From the NCBI GenBank assembly GCA_020025375.1, contig JAHHSF010000043.1:1-10318 (forward strand): a stretch of DNA of 10,318 nt, written 5' to 3'. Below the pieces are notes generated by a model. It saw only the letters and a program-made list of their open reading frames with translations. It was not told where the DNA came from and searched no databases. Every line of letters starts with the position of its first letter. Position 1 is the first letter of the stretch. A program made the position numbers and the translations under genes. The stretch comes from Oscillospiraceae bacterium. GTDB lineage: Bacteria; Bacillota; Clostridia; Oscillospirales; Oscillospiraceae. Below are positions 1-6,709 of the stretch, piece after piece.

Positions 1-2
1 GC

Positions 3-647
3 AGACAGGTCATCGCGGCCGCCGGGGTCCCCGTGGCCGCCCCCTCCGGGAACACCTCTGGCCGGCCCAGCCCCACCCGGGTGGAGCATATGCTGGAGGA
101 TATGGACGGGAAGATCGACGGCATCCTGGACGGCGGTCCCTGCTCCGTGGGGGTGGAGTCTACCATTGTGGACCTCACCGTCTGGCCCCCCCGCCTGCTG
201 CGCCCCGGAGGAGTTACCCTGGAGCAGCTCCGGGAAGTCCTGGGGACCGTGGAGGTGGACGAGGCGGTGGTTCGGCTCATGGGAGCGGAGGAGAAGCCAC
301 GGGCCCCCGGCATGAAATACCGCCACTATGCCCCCCAAGCGCCTGTCACTGTGACCAAGGGCGCACCGGAAAAAACGGCGGCCTACATCCGGAATCATCT
401 GACAGAAAAGAGTGGGGTCATTTGTTTCGACGAGTACGCCGCCCTCTTTGACGGTCATGTGGTGGAGATGCTGGGGCCTGCCACCGACCAGGCCGCCCAG
501 GCCCGGAATCTCTTCGATGCCCTCCGGGCCTTCGACCACGCCGACGTAACCGAAATCTGGGCCCAGGGCCCCGATGACCATGGCCTGGGTCTGGCTGTGA
601 CCAACCGCCTGAACAAGGCCGCCGGATTCCACATCATTGAAGTATAA
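3..647 (+). CDS. sua5: Sua5-type L-threonylcarbamoyladenylate synthase, N-terminus cut by window edge
   Basis: This enzyme makes threonylcarbamoyl-AMP from threonine, bicarbonate and ATP, the first step of the t6A37 modification of ANN-decoding tRNAs in the cytosol. The visible 214 residues begin inside the YrdC/TsaC domain: the frame is open from base 3 and reads RQVIAAAGVPVAAPSGN followed by SGRPSPT, the conserved nucleotide-site loop. A further YrdC block (SVGVESTIVDL) follows. Next comes the Sua5 linker APGMKYRHYAP, and then a complete C-terminal Sua5 domain ending in GLGLAVTNRLNKAAG. This domain separates the long Sua5 form (about 340 residues) from the short TsaC form, so roughly 120-130 residues are missing to the left. 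An internal GTG at 33 is not a credible start because conserved sequence precedes it. The usual PSAN reads PSGN here, a mild change. It is followed 84 bp later by coaE, probably in the same transcript. Function is highly confident. Confidence 0.95.
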   Translation, partial: RQVIAAAGVPVAAPSGNTSGRPSPTRVEHMLEDMDGKIDGILDGGPCSVGVESTIVDLTVWPPRLLRPGGVTLEQLREVLGTVEVDEAVVRLMGAEEKPRAPGMKYRHYAPQAPVTVTKGAPEKTAAYIRNHLTEKSGVICFDEYAALFDGHVVEMLGPATDQAAQARNLFDALRAFDHADVTEIWAQGPDDHGLGLAVTNRLNKAAGFHIIEV

Positions 648-731
648 AGAATGAGAGCAGCCAGGGACACCAAGTGGGCCTTTGGCCCACCGAGGAGGAG
701 ACCCTGGTTTGGCTGAACAGGAAGTGAGCGT
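648..731 (+). other. Sua5-coaE spacer with a 7-bp hairpin
   Basis: This spacer contains the perfect inverted repeat GTGGGCC-TTT-GGCCCAC at 674-690. No T-run follows, so it is not a normal terminator. A purine-rich GAGGAGGAG stretch comes directly after the hairpin. Two tiny reading frames cross it. One starts at ATG 651 and has 21 codons, stopping at 714-716. The other is open from 641 and stops at 725-727. Neither has a convincing ribosome site, and I recognise no product. It could be a small dispersed repeat, the remnant of a lost gene, or an mRNA structure between two operon genes. The coaE ribosome site (AGGAAGTGAG, about 719-728) lies at its right end. Confidence 0.4.
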
Positions 732-1334
732 ATGATTCTCATCGGCATTACCGGGCCCACCGGGGCGGGGAAGACCACGGCGCTTACCGCCATGGAGAAG
801 CTGGGCGTCTTTATTTTGGACGCTGATGCGGTATACTATGACCTGCTGGCCGGGAGCGGCCCCATGGAAAAGGAGTTGCGGGAACGATTTGGAGGTGGTA
901 TCCTAGACGAGGACGGTAAAGTGGACCGCAAAAAGCTGGGGAGCGTAGTTTTTGGGGACCCCGGGGCGCTCCACGACCTAAACGCCATCACCCACCGCTA
1001 TGTGTGCCAGGAGTTGGCCCGCCGCATGGGAGAGGAGGAGAAGCGGGGCCGCCGCGCCGCCGCCATCGACGCCATCGCCCTCATCGAAAGCGGCTTGGGA
1101 AAGAGCTGCGATGTTGTGGTCTCGGTCCTGGCCCCCGCAGAGGTGCGGATCAAACGAATCATGGCCCGGGACGGCATTGCGGAGGCATACGCCCGCAGCC
1201 GGGTGGCCGCCCAGCAGAAGGACGAATTCTACCGGGAAAACAGCGACTATGTGCTGGAAAACGATGGGACGGAATCTCCTGAAGCCTTCTCCCGCCGGGC
1301 TCTGGCCCTGTTTCAGAATATCTTACATTTCTAA
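732..1334 (+). CDS. coaE: Dephospho-CoA kinase
   Basis: This enzyme phosphorylates the 3'-hydroxyl of the ribose of dephospho-CoA with ATP, the last step of coenzyme A synthesis in the cytosol. The 200-aa length matches the family. The P-loop GPTGAGKT is at residues 8-15 and the substrate-site D-A-D stretch at 30-32. The segment DAIALIESGL (113-122) takes the place of the usual DxPLLFExGL motif. The lid region RIMARDGIAEAYARSR is near 142-157, followed by the AAQ that the family usually carries, and YVLENDGT (173-180) matches the family's VIENNG-type block. The ATG at 732 is chosen because an in-frame stop lies at 714-716 and a ribosome site AGGAAG is placed just upstream. It ends 13 bp before the aminopeptidase start, indicating translational linkage. 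The DAIALIES variant is the only oddity and is probably clade-specific. Confidence 0.95.
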   Translation: MILIGITGPTGAGKTTALTAMEKLGVFILDADAVYYDLLAGSGPMEKELRERFGGGILDEDGKVDRKKLGSVVFGDPGALHDLNAITHRYVCQELARRMGEEEKRGRRAAAIDAIALIESGLGKSCDVVVSVLAPAEVRIKRIMARDGIAEAYARSRVAAQQKDEFYRENSDYVLENDGTESPEAFSRRALALFQNILHF

Positions 1335-1340
1335 GGAGGA
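1333..1340 (+). promoter_or_regulatory. Ribosome binding site deciding the aminopeptidase start
   Basis: AAGGAGGA overlaps the coaE stop codon and lies 7 bp before ATG 1348. It fixes that ATG as the start, although the same frame stays open leftward across coaE to about 1000. Confidence 0.9.
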
Positions 1341-1347
1341 ATTTATC

Positions 1348-2754
1348 ATGGAAGAAAAGACTCTGGCTGACCGCCGCCGGGAAGAGCTGGCCCACGCGCC
1401 CAAGAACGGCTATGACCGCCTCACCGCCGAGGATGAGCTGGCCATGAAGGCCTACTGCGAGGACTATAAGAAGTTCCTGGACAACGGCAAGACTGAGCGA
1501 GAGTGCGTTTCCTACGCCGTGGCCCTGGCCGAGGCCAAGGGCTTCCGCAAGTTTGAGCGGGGCATGGCCCTCCAGCCCGGCGACAAGGTCTACCGCTCTA
1601 ACCGGGGAAAGGCCCTCATGCTGGCCGTCATCGGCCGGAAGCCCCTCAGTGAGGGCGCTCATATCGGGGCCGCCCATATCGACGCCCCCCGCCTGGACCT
1701 GAAGCCCAACCCGCTGTACGAGGACAGTGAGCTGGCCTTCTTCAAGACCCATTACTATGGCGGCATCAAGAAGTACCAGTGGGTGACCATCCCTCTTGAA
1801 CTCCACGGCGTGGTTGCCCTCACCGACGGCCGGGTCCTCAAGGTCAACGTGGGCAGCGGGGCGGGAGACCCCCTTTTTACCATTGACGACCTGCTTCCCC
1901 ACCTTGGGGCGGAGCAAGGCAAGAAGCCCATGAGTGAGGCCATCCCCGGTGAGAACCTGAATGTTCTCATTGGGAGCCGTCCCTTCAAGGACGACAAGGG
2001 CTCTGACCGGGTGAAGCTGGCCATTCTGGATCTGCTGAACCAGAAGTACGGCATTGTGGAGGAGGACTTCATCTCCGCCGAGCTGGAGATTGTCCCTGCC
2101 TTCCGGGCCTCCGACATCGGTTTTGACCGCTCCCTCATCGGAGCCTATGGCCATGACGCCCGGGTGGGCCCCCGCGCCGGCCTGGCCGGAATGGTGCAGA
2201 TGAGCGGCACCCCCGCCCACACCGCCGTGTGCATGCTGGCCGACAAGGAGGAGATCGGCTCCGAAGGCGTGACCGGTATGCAGAGTGCCGCCTTCGACAC
2301 CTTTATGAGCGACCTGTGCGATACCCAGCGGGTGCCCCTGAAGGCTTGCTACGAGAAGTCCTTCTGCCTTTCCGCGGACGTGTGCGCCGCCTACGACCCC
2401 AACTTCCCCGAGGTCTACGAGAAGCGTAACAGCGCCCTGGTGAACTACGGCATGGGCTTCTGTAAGTACACCGGCGCTCGTGGCAAGAGCGGTGCCTCCG
2501 ATGCCTCCGCCGAGGCGGTGGCCTACGTCCGCAAGATTATGAACGATGCCGGGGTCATCTGGCAGATGGCCGAGCTGGGTAAGGTGGATGCCGGTGGCGG
2601 CGGTACCGTCGCCGCCTATATGGCCCAGCGAGACATCGACACGCTGGATGCCGGCGTGGCCGTCCTGTCCATGCACGCCCCCTTCGAGACCGTGAGCAAG
2701 CTGGACTGCTACATGACCTTCAAGGGCATGAAGGCAGTCTACGAGGCCGAATAA
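1348..2754 (+). CDS. M18-family zinc aminopeptidase
   Basis: This is a cytosolic metallo-aminopeptidase of the M18 family (Pfam PF02127), which removes N-terminal residues, often acidic or neutral aliphatic ones, from peptides. The 468-aa length is normal for clostridial members. Expected dinuclear-zinc motifs are present: AAHIDAPRLDLK with His110 and Asp112, YGHDAR with Asp270 (bridging ligand), DKEEIGSEG with Glu301 and Glu302 (catalytic base and ligand), SADV with Asp344, and SMHAPFE with His443. There is no signal peptide, fitting an intracellular enzyme. The start is set by AAGGAGGA 7 bp upstream. It is the last gene of the Sua5-coaE unit and is followed 5 bp later by a strong terminator. 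Exact peptide preference cannot be read from the sequence. The family assignment is secure. Confidence 0.96.
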   Translation: MEEKTLADRRREELAHAPKNGYDRLTAEDELAMKAYCEDYKKFLDNGKTERECVSYAVALAEAKGFRKFERGMALQPGDKVYRSNRGKALMLAVIGRKPLSEGAHIGAAHIDAPRLDLKPNPLYEDSELAFFKTHYYGGIKKYQWVTIPLELHGVVALTDGRVLKVNVGSGAGDPLFTIDDLLPHLGAEQGKKPMSEAIPGENLNVLIGSRPFKDDKGSDRVKLAILDLLNQKYGIVEEDFISAELEIVPAFRASDIGFDRSLIGAYGHDARVGPRAGLAGMVQMSGTPAHTAVCMLADKEEIGSEGVTGMQSAAFDTFMSDLCDTQRVPLKACYEKSFCLSADVCAAYDPNFPEVYEKRNSALVNYGMGFCKYTGARGKSGASDASAEAVAYVRKIMNDAGVIWQMAELGKVDAGGGGTVAAYMAQRDIDTLDAGVAVLSMHAPFETVSKLDCYMTFKGMKAVYEAE

Positions 2755-2759
2755 GAATG

Positions 2760-2792
2760 AAAAGGCTACCGGAGCTTCCGGTAGCCTTTTTT
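2760..2792 (+). terminator. Intrinsic terminator after the aminopeptidase
   Basis: A perfect 13-bp stem (AAAGGCTACCGGA at 2761-2773 against TCCGGTAGCCTTT at 2777-2789) with a 3-nt GCT loop runs into a six-T tract (2787-2792). It starts 5 bp past the aminopeptidase stop. It closes the housekeeping unit and separates it from the sugar operon. Confidence 0.95.
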
Positions 2793-2884
2793 GAAGGGTT
2801 GCCCCGCAAAAGAGGGGAGAGGGGATCGGCATTTTTAAAAGTTACACAAGATTGAGGGCGTAAAATTAGATAGGGTTAACAAAA

Positions 2885-2901
2885 TATGTCAGTTTGACAT
2901 A
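2885..2901. promoter_or_regulatory. 17-bp dyad upstream of the promoter, possible regulator site
   Basis: TATGTCA-GTT-TGACATA is a perfect inverted repeat with 7-bp arms. It ends 17 bp before the -35 box, centred about 60 bp upstream of the predicted transcript start. That is a usual place for an activator site. It differs from the GATTACA half-sites near the gene start, so it would bind a different protein. No terminator-like T-run follows it. Confidence 0.45.
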
Positions 2902-2918
2902 AAGCGTTTGGATTTTTG

Positions 2919-2947
2919 TTGACAGAGATTGTGCAAAATGTTATACT
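2919..2947 (+). promoter_or_regulatory. Sigma-A promoter for the lacI-transporter operon
   Basis: The -35 box TTGACA (2919-2924) is a perfect consensus match. A 17-bp spacer separates it from the -10 box TATACT (2942-2947), one base off TATAAT. The transcript should start near 2954. No other promoter was seen before the binding-protein gene, so this one probably drives the whole operon. The strength of the boxes fits a promoter held down by a repressor. Confidence 0.85.
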
Positions 2948-3034
2948 CTTGCTATAAAAAGAGTGTGAGAAAAATTGAAATTGGGAATCAGAAAGAGGAC
3001 TTAAGACGGATAAAGTGAGTCCCTTTTTAATTTT

Positions 3035-3056
3035 GATTACAATGTAATCGATTACA
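3035..3056. promoter_or_regulatory. LacI-family operator cluster (three alternating half-sites)
   Basis: GATTACA (3035-3041), TGTAATC (3043-3049) and GATTACA (3050-3056) form two overlapping dyads. The right pair makes the perfect 14-bp palindrome TGTAATCGATTACA (3043-3056) with the central CG typical of LacI/GalR operators. It matches the catabolite-response consensus TGWNANCGNTNWCA at every fixed position. The left pair is a 7-bp-arm dyad with one central base. The cluster lies about 80-100 bp after the predicted transcript start and ends 15 bp before the lacI ATG, close to its ribosome site. Binding there would block elongation. The regulator encoded next to it is the obvious ligand; CcpA is the alternative. 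Confidence 0.8.
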
Positions 3057-3071
3057 AAAGGGCGGGTGTCA

Positions 3072-4082
3072 ATGCAGACGTGTAACATTACCCAGGTCGC
3101 GAAACGGGCGGGGGTCTCGGTAGCCACGGTATCGCGGGTCATTAACCAGAGCGATTCCGTTACGCCGGAAACGGCGAAAAAGGTCCTCGCGGCCATTGAG
3201 GCCCTGGGCTATCGGCCCAATGTCTGGGGCCGGAGCCTGAGAAGGGGAGAGAGCCGGGTGGTCCTGCTCCTCGTTCCCAATGTGAGCAATCCCTACTATG
3301 CCCCTATCATTGCCGGGGCAGAGGATATTTTGAGAGCGGCGGGCTACAGCATCATGCTGTGCATCACCAACGTGGACGCAGCCCGCCGGGGCGCGTACTT
3401 AGATTTATTGAAAAGTGGCCGGGCCGATGGTGCAATCCTGATGGATACGGTGACCGACGACCGACAGATGGACGCGCTATTGGAGAAGTACCCTCTGGTT
3501 CAGTGCTGTGAATACTGCGCCAACGCCGCCATCAGCCATGTTTCGATCGACAATTACCAGGCCGCCCGTGAGGCGGTGCTGCGGCTCATTGCGTTGGGCC
3601 ATACCCACATTGGCTTTGTTGGGGCGGATAACCGGTTCATCTCTACGGTCCGGCGGCGGGAGGGCTACCTTGCGGCGCTGGCCGCCCAAGGGTCTTTTCT
3701 CCGGGCAGAGGACCGAACCGTAGCCGCCGGGGATTACAGCTACGCCTCCGGCGTGGCGGCGGCGGGACAGCTCCTGGACCGGCCCGACCGGCCCACCGCA
3801 CTCTTCTGCATTTCCGACGTGCTGGCCCTGGGGGCTCTGCTGGCGGCGAAAGAGCGGGGCCTGCGGGTGCCGGAAGATTTGTCTGTGGTGGGCTTTGACG
3901 ACGTGGAATATGCGACTATGTTTGCCCCCCGGCTTACCACTGTCCGTCAGCCCTGCTATGAGCTGGGAAGCACGGCGGCGACCCTTCTCCTCCGTCAAAT
4001 GGCGGGGGAGCCGGGCGGGCAGGCGCATTTTCTTCCCCACCAGCTTGTGGAACGGGATTCTACGGCGCAACCGTGCCGTTGA
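3072..4082 (+). CDS. LacI-family transcriptional regulator of the sugar operon
   Basis: This DNA-binding repressor or activator probably senses the imported sugar or a derivative. The N-terminal helix-turn-helix (residues 6-25) reads NITQVAKRAGVSVATVSRVI, a textbook LacI sequence. GYRPN follows at 46-50, and then the hinge helix, which retains the minor-groove Leu56 (RSL). Hinge position 53 is Gly where Ala is usual. The rest (about 62-336) is a periplasmic-binding-like ligand domain with typical blocks such as VPNVSNPYYAPII, LGHTHIGFVGADN, CISDVLALGAL and SVVGFDDVEYATMF. ATG 3072 is preferred over GTG 3066, because the GGG-rich ribosome site at 3060-3062 is only 3 bp from the GTG but a normal distance from the ATG. 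It is first in the operon and ends 40 bp before the binding-protein gene, so it is likely autoregulated through the operator cluster. The effector is unknown. Confidence 0.93.
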   Translation: MQTCNITQVAKRAGVSVATVSRVINQSDSVTPETAKKVLAAIEALGYRPNVWGRSLRRGESRVVLLLVPNVSNPYYAPIIAGAEDILRAAGYSIMLCITNVDAARRGAYLDLLKSGRADGAILMDTVTDDRQMDALLEKYPLVQCCEYCANAAISHVSIDNYQAAREAVLRLIALGHTHIGFVGADNRFISTVRRREGYLAALAAQGSFLRAEDRTVAAGDYSYASGVAAAGQLLDRPDRPTALFCISDVLALGALLAAKERGLRVPEDLSVVGFDDVEYATMFAPRLTTVRQPCYELGSTAATLLLRQMAGEPGGQAHFLPHQLVERDSTAQPCR

Positions 4083-4106
4083 GTCATATAGGAAAGGAAC
4101 AAATTT

Positions 4107-4114
4107 AAAGGAGG
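4107..4114 (+). promoter_or_regulatory. Ribosome binding site of the sugar-binding lipoprotein
   Basis: AAAGGAGG lies 8 bp before ATG 4123 and matches the 16S rRNA tail almost fully. It decides the start, since the frame is open further left into lacI. Its strength fits the high demand for a binding protein. Confidence 0.88.
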
Positions 4115-4122
4115 AAAATCAA

Positions 4123-5118
4123 ATGAAACTGAAGAAACTGGCTGCTCTGGCTTTGGCCGGAGCCATGTCTCTGTCCCTGGTCGCCTGTGGCGGCGGTACC
4201 ACCCCTCCCCCTTCCGCAGATCCTTCTGACGGCGGAGACCCCGTTGTGGAGAAGCACAAAATTGGTATTCTGGCCCCCGCTGTGACCCATGGATGGGTTG
4301 CCGCCGTAGCCTACAACGCCGAGGTCCGCTGTAAAGAACTGGCTGACCAGGTGGAATATAAGGTCGTCACCAGCAACAACGCCGAGGAGATGACCACTCA
4401 GCTGGACGAGCTGAAGACCTGGGGGGCCGATGCCGTCGTGGCTTTCCCCCAGTGGGAGGGCATGGAAGTGCCCATCCAGCAGTGCATTGATGATGGTATC
4501 CCCGTGGTGAACTTCGACATTGAGATCGCCGCCGAGGGCGTGTACCGCGTTTCCGGCGACAACTATGACATGGGCTATCAGGGCGCTCAGTACGTAGTGG
4601 ACAAGATCGGCACCACCGGCAACGTTGTCATTCTGGACGTGCCCACCTCCGGCTCCGTGGCAGAGCTGCGTAAGCAGGGCTTCCTGGAGCACCTGGCTGA
4701 GCTGGCCCCCGACATGAAGACCGTGGAGTACGCCACCCAGTTCACCCGTGAGGCCGGTCTGGCCGACATGGCCGACATCCTTACCGCCAATCCCCAGATC
4801 GATGCCGTCTACTCCATGGACGACGAGACTTCCATTGGTGCCATCCAGGCCATCCGTGATGCCGGCCGCACCGACATCAAGGTCATCACCGGCGGCGGCG
4901 GTAGCCAGGAGTACTTCGACATGATGCTGGCCGAGGAGAACCAGGATCTGTGGATCGAGTCTGCTCTGTACTCTCCCGCCATGGTCAAGGACGCCGTTGA
5001 CATGGCCCTCGCGATTCTCGACGGTAACGCTCCCGCCGACTTCGTGAAGATCATCCCCACCACCATCGTGGACCGGGAGAACGCCGCCGAGTACCTGGAC
5101 GAGAACACTCCCTACTAA
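4123..5118 (+). CDS. Sugar ABC transporter substrate-binding lipoprotein (RbsB-like)
   Basis: This extracytoplasmic receptor captures the substrate and delivers it to the ATPase-permease complex. The 331-aa product opens with a lipoprotein signal: MKLKK, a hydrophobic stretch, and the lipobox LVAC with Cys22 as the lipid anchor. A Gly/Pro/Ser-rich tether (23-42) leads into a type I periplasmic-binding fold (Peripla_BP_4-like). Recognisable blocks are KIGILAPAVTHGW (46-58), GADAVVAFPQWEG (101-113), DDGIPVVNFDIE (123-134) and DAVYSMDDETSIGAIQAI (227-244). Trp58 and Trp111 are well placed to stack on a sugar ring, which is an inference. It follows lacI by 40 bp and is followed by a hairpin that may stabilise its 3' end. 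Codon choice looks like that of a highly expressed gene. The fold is certain; the substrate (pentose, hexose, cyclitol or small glycoside) is not. Confidence 0.92.
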   Translation: MKLKKLAALALAGAMSLSLVACGGGTTPPPSADPSDGGDPVVEKHKIGILAPAVTHGWVAAVAYNAEVRCKELADQVEYKVVTSNNAEEMTTQLDELKTWGADAVVAFPQWEGMEVPIQQCIDDGIPVVNFDIEIAAEGVYRVSGDNYDMGYQGAQYVVDKIGTTGNVVILDVPTSGSVAELRKQGFLEHLAELAPDMKTVEYATQFTREAGLADMADILTANPQIDAVYSMDDETSIGAIQAIRDAGRTDIKVITGGGGSQEYFDMMLAEENQDLWIESALYSPAMVKDAVDMALAILDGNAPADFVKIIPTTIVDRENAAEYLDENTPY

Positions 5119-5134
5119 TTACCCTTGCGCATCG

Positions 5135-5166
5135 AAAGGGGCTATGGCTGGCGCCATAGCCCTTTT
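5135..5166 (+). terminator. Intra-operon hairpin with T-tract (partial terminator or mRNA-stabilising stem)
   Basis: A 10-bp stem GGGCTATGGC (5139-5148) against GCCATAGCCC (5153-5162) with a TGGC loop extends by one G-U and three A-T pairs to 5135 and 5166. The T-tract is only four bases before a C. It sits between the binding-protein and ATPase genes with no promoter evident after it, so some read-through is required. This is a common arrangement for making more binding protein than membrane components. Confidence 0.75.
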
Positions 5167-5181
5167 CTTGAAAGAGAAGAA

Positions 5182-6705
5182 ATGGATGTGAAGCCCATGA
5201 CATTGGAGATGCGAGGCATCTGTAAATCCTTCGGTGCAAACGAAGTCCTCAAGCAGGTAGATTTCCAGATTCAGGGGGGCGAGATTTGCGCCCTGCTGGG
5301 AGAAAACGGCGCGGGAAAATCTACCCTGATGAATATTTTGGGCGGCGTGTTGTCCGCTGACCAGGGGACCATTCTCATTGATGAAGCCCCGGTCCAGTTC
5401 CATACCCCCTCGGATTCCCTGAAGGCCGGCGTGGCCTTCATCCACCAGGAGCTGAGCCTGATTAACGACCTGGCCATCTTTGAAAATATGTTTATCAACC
5501 GGGAACTGAAGAAAAAAAGCGGTCTGCTGGATGTGGGCCAGATGGTGACGAAGACCCAGGAGGTTTTCACACGGCTGGATCTGGACCTGGATCCCAGAAC
5601 CATGGTTCGGGATCTGGATGCCTCCTATAAGCAGATTGTGGAGATTGCGCGAGCAATGATGATGGATGCCTCCATCATCATCATGGACGAGCCAACAACC
5701 GCGCTCACCGATCCGGAGATCGAGCGCGTATTTGATATGATGCGGATGTTACGCCGCCAGGGCGTGGGTATCATCTTTATCTCCCACAAGCTACGGGAGG
5801 TCATGGAGGTGTGCGACCGCTACACCGTTCTGCGGGACGGCAATATGGTGGCCAGCGGTTCGGTGTCCGAGGTAACGACCCACGATCTGGCCCGCTTCAT
5901 GGTGGGCCACGATGTGCGGACCGAATCCCTTCGCCAGAGCCACGAGGTCGGAGGGGAGATCCTCCGGGGGGAAGCCCTCTCTGACGGTCACAACTTTCGG
6001 GACGTGTCCTTTACCGTTCGGGCGGGAGAGGTCTTGGGGGTCACCGGACTGCTGGGAGACGGGCGCAGCGAACTCTTCCAGGCCATCTTCGGCGCCGCCC
6101 CCTATTCCGGGGACCTTTTTGTGGAGGGAAAACCGGTGAAGGTCACCAGCACTCCCCAGGCCATCGAATTGGGGATTGGCTATGTGCCCCGGAACCGGAA
6201 GGAAAACGGCATCATTAAGGATATGACCATCCTGGAAAATGGCTCTATCGTTACCTGGCCCCGGTTGGCCCGGCTGGGGATCATCGACCAGGCCCGGCAG
6301 AGGGCGGAATTTGACCGCCAGGCCGCCGGACTCCATATCAAGTACGGTCGCCGGAGCGACCTCATCACCAGCCTGTCAGGCGGCAATCAGCAGAAGGTGG
6401 TGCTGGCCAAGTGGCTTTCCGCCGGCCCCAAGGTGCTGGTTCTGGACAACCCCACCCAGGGCGTGGATGTGGGAGCCAAGGAGGAGATTTACGACATCAT
6501 CCTCCGTCTGGCCAAAGAGGGAGTCGCCGTGGTGGTTCTCTCCAGCGAGGCACAGGAGATCATCCGCCTCTGCGACCGTACCCTGGTCATGTATCATGGG
6601 ATCATCCAGGGGGAGCTGGTAGGGGATGCCATGAATGAGCAAACGATCATGCATATGGCCACCGGCGGCACCGCCGCCGGAAGCGATATGGTAATGGAGG
6701 AATGA
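5182..6705 (+). CDS. Sugar ABC transporter ATP-binding protein, two fused ATPase domains (RbsA/MglA-like)
   Basis: This protein powers uptake through the permease encoded next. At 507 aa it matches the double-ATPase RbsA family (about 500). The N-terminal domain has Walker A GENGAGKST (40-48), Q-loop Gln89, Walker B IIIMDEP (165-171) with catalytic Glu170, and H-loop His202. Its signature is reduced to LDASYKQ (145-151). The C-terminal domain has a degenerate Walker A, GLLGDGRSE (289-297), and an intact signature LSGGNQQK (398-405). Its Walker B reads LDNP, with Asn423 where Glu is usual, and it has no H-loop His. So one composite site looks complete and the other inactive. ATG 5182 is chosen over TTG 5125, which lies upstream of the intra-operon hairpin. 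The ribosome site AAAGAGAAG is weak. It ends 4 bp before the permease ATG. Confidence 0.95.
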   Translation: MDVKPMTLEMRGICKSFGANEVLKQVDFQIQGGEICALLGENGAGKSTLMNILGGVLSADQGTILIDEAPVQFHTPSDSLKAGVAFIHQELSLINDLAIFENMFINRELKKKSGLLDVGQMVTKTQEVFTRLDLDLDPRTMVRDLDASYKQIVEIARAMMMDASIIIMDEPTTALTDPEIERVFDMMRMLRRQGVGIIFISHKLREVMEVCDRYTVLRDGNMVASGSVSEVTTHDLARFMVGHDVRTESLRQSHEVGGEILRGEALSDGHNFRDVSFTVRAGEVLGVTGLLGDGRSELFQAIFGAAPYSGDLFVEGKPVKVTSTPQAIELGIGYVPRNRKENGIIKDMTILENGSIVTWPRLARLGIIDQARQRAEFDRQAAGLHIKYGRRSDLITSLSGGNQQKVVLAKWLSAGPKVLVLDNPTQGVDVGAKEEIYDIILRLAKEGVAVVVLSSEAQEIIRLCDRTLVMYHGIIQGELVGDAMNEQTIMHMATGGTAAGSDMVMEE

Positions 6706-6709
6706 CCCG

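Larger units (their letters stand above)
2793..3071. other. AT-rich control region before the LacI-type gene
   Basis: Together with the preceding terminator this is a 317-base stretch without a gene (2755-3071). Base composition drops sharply to AT-rich compared with the coding regions. From left to right it holds featureless sequence to about 2884, a 17-bp dyad (2885-2901), a sigma-A promoter (2919-2947), an approximately 115-nt untranslated leader, an operator-like half-site cluster (3035-3056) and the lacI ribosome site (about 3058-3062). A short reading frame on the opposite strand (2876-3196) overlaps the real gene and shows no protein-like features. Confidence 0.8.

Noticed and set aside
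1000..1347. N-terminal extension of the aminopeptidase frame across coaE
   Set aside because: The extension reads as nonsense overlapping coaE. A strong ribosome site sits 7 bp before ATG 1348, and the 468-aa form has the normal family length.
1159..2832. A 557-codon open frame on the minus strand opposite the aminopeptidase
   Set aside because: It lies fully against a gene with all M18 zinc motifs. Its product is a low-complexity Gly/His/Leu/Val-rich string, typical of antisense frames in GC-rich codons, and it has no ribosome site.
2945..2964. Inverted repeat ACTCTT/AAGAGT over the -10 box and transcript start
   Set aside because: The arms are only 6 bp, the loop is 8 nt, and the DNA is AT-rich, so chance is likely. 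No link to the GATTACA half-sites was seen.
3066..3071. GTG start for the LacI-type regulator
   Set aside because: The ribosome site is only about 3 bp away. ATG 3072 has better spacing and gives a normal LacI N-terminus.
3895..4122. Upstream extension of the binding-protein frame into lacI
   Set aside because: The lipoprotein signal peptide begins at ATG 4123, just after AAAGGAGG. The extension overlaps the LacI C-terminus.
5125..5181. TTG start 57 bp upstream for the ATPase
   Set aside because: It would place the intra-operon hairpin inside the coding region, lacks a ribosome site, and adds residues not expected before the RbsA-like N-terminus.
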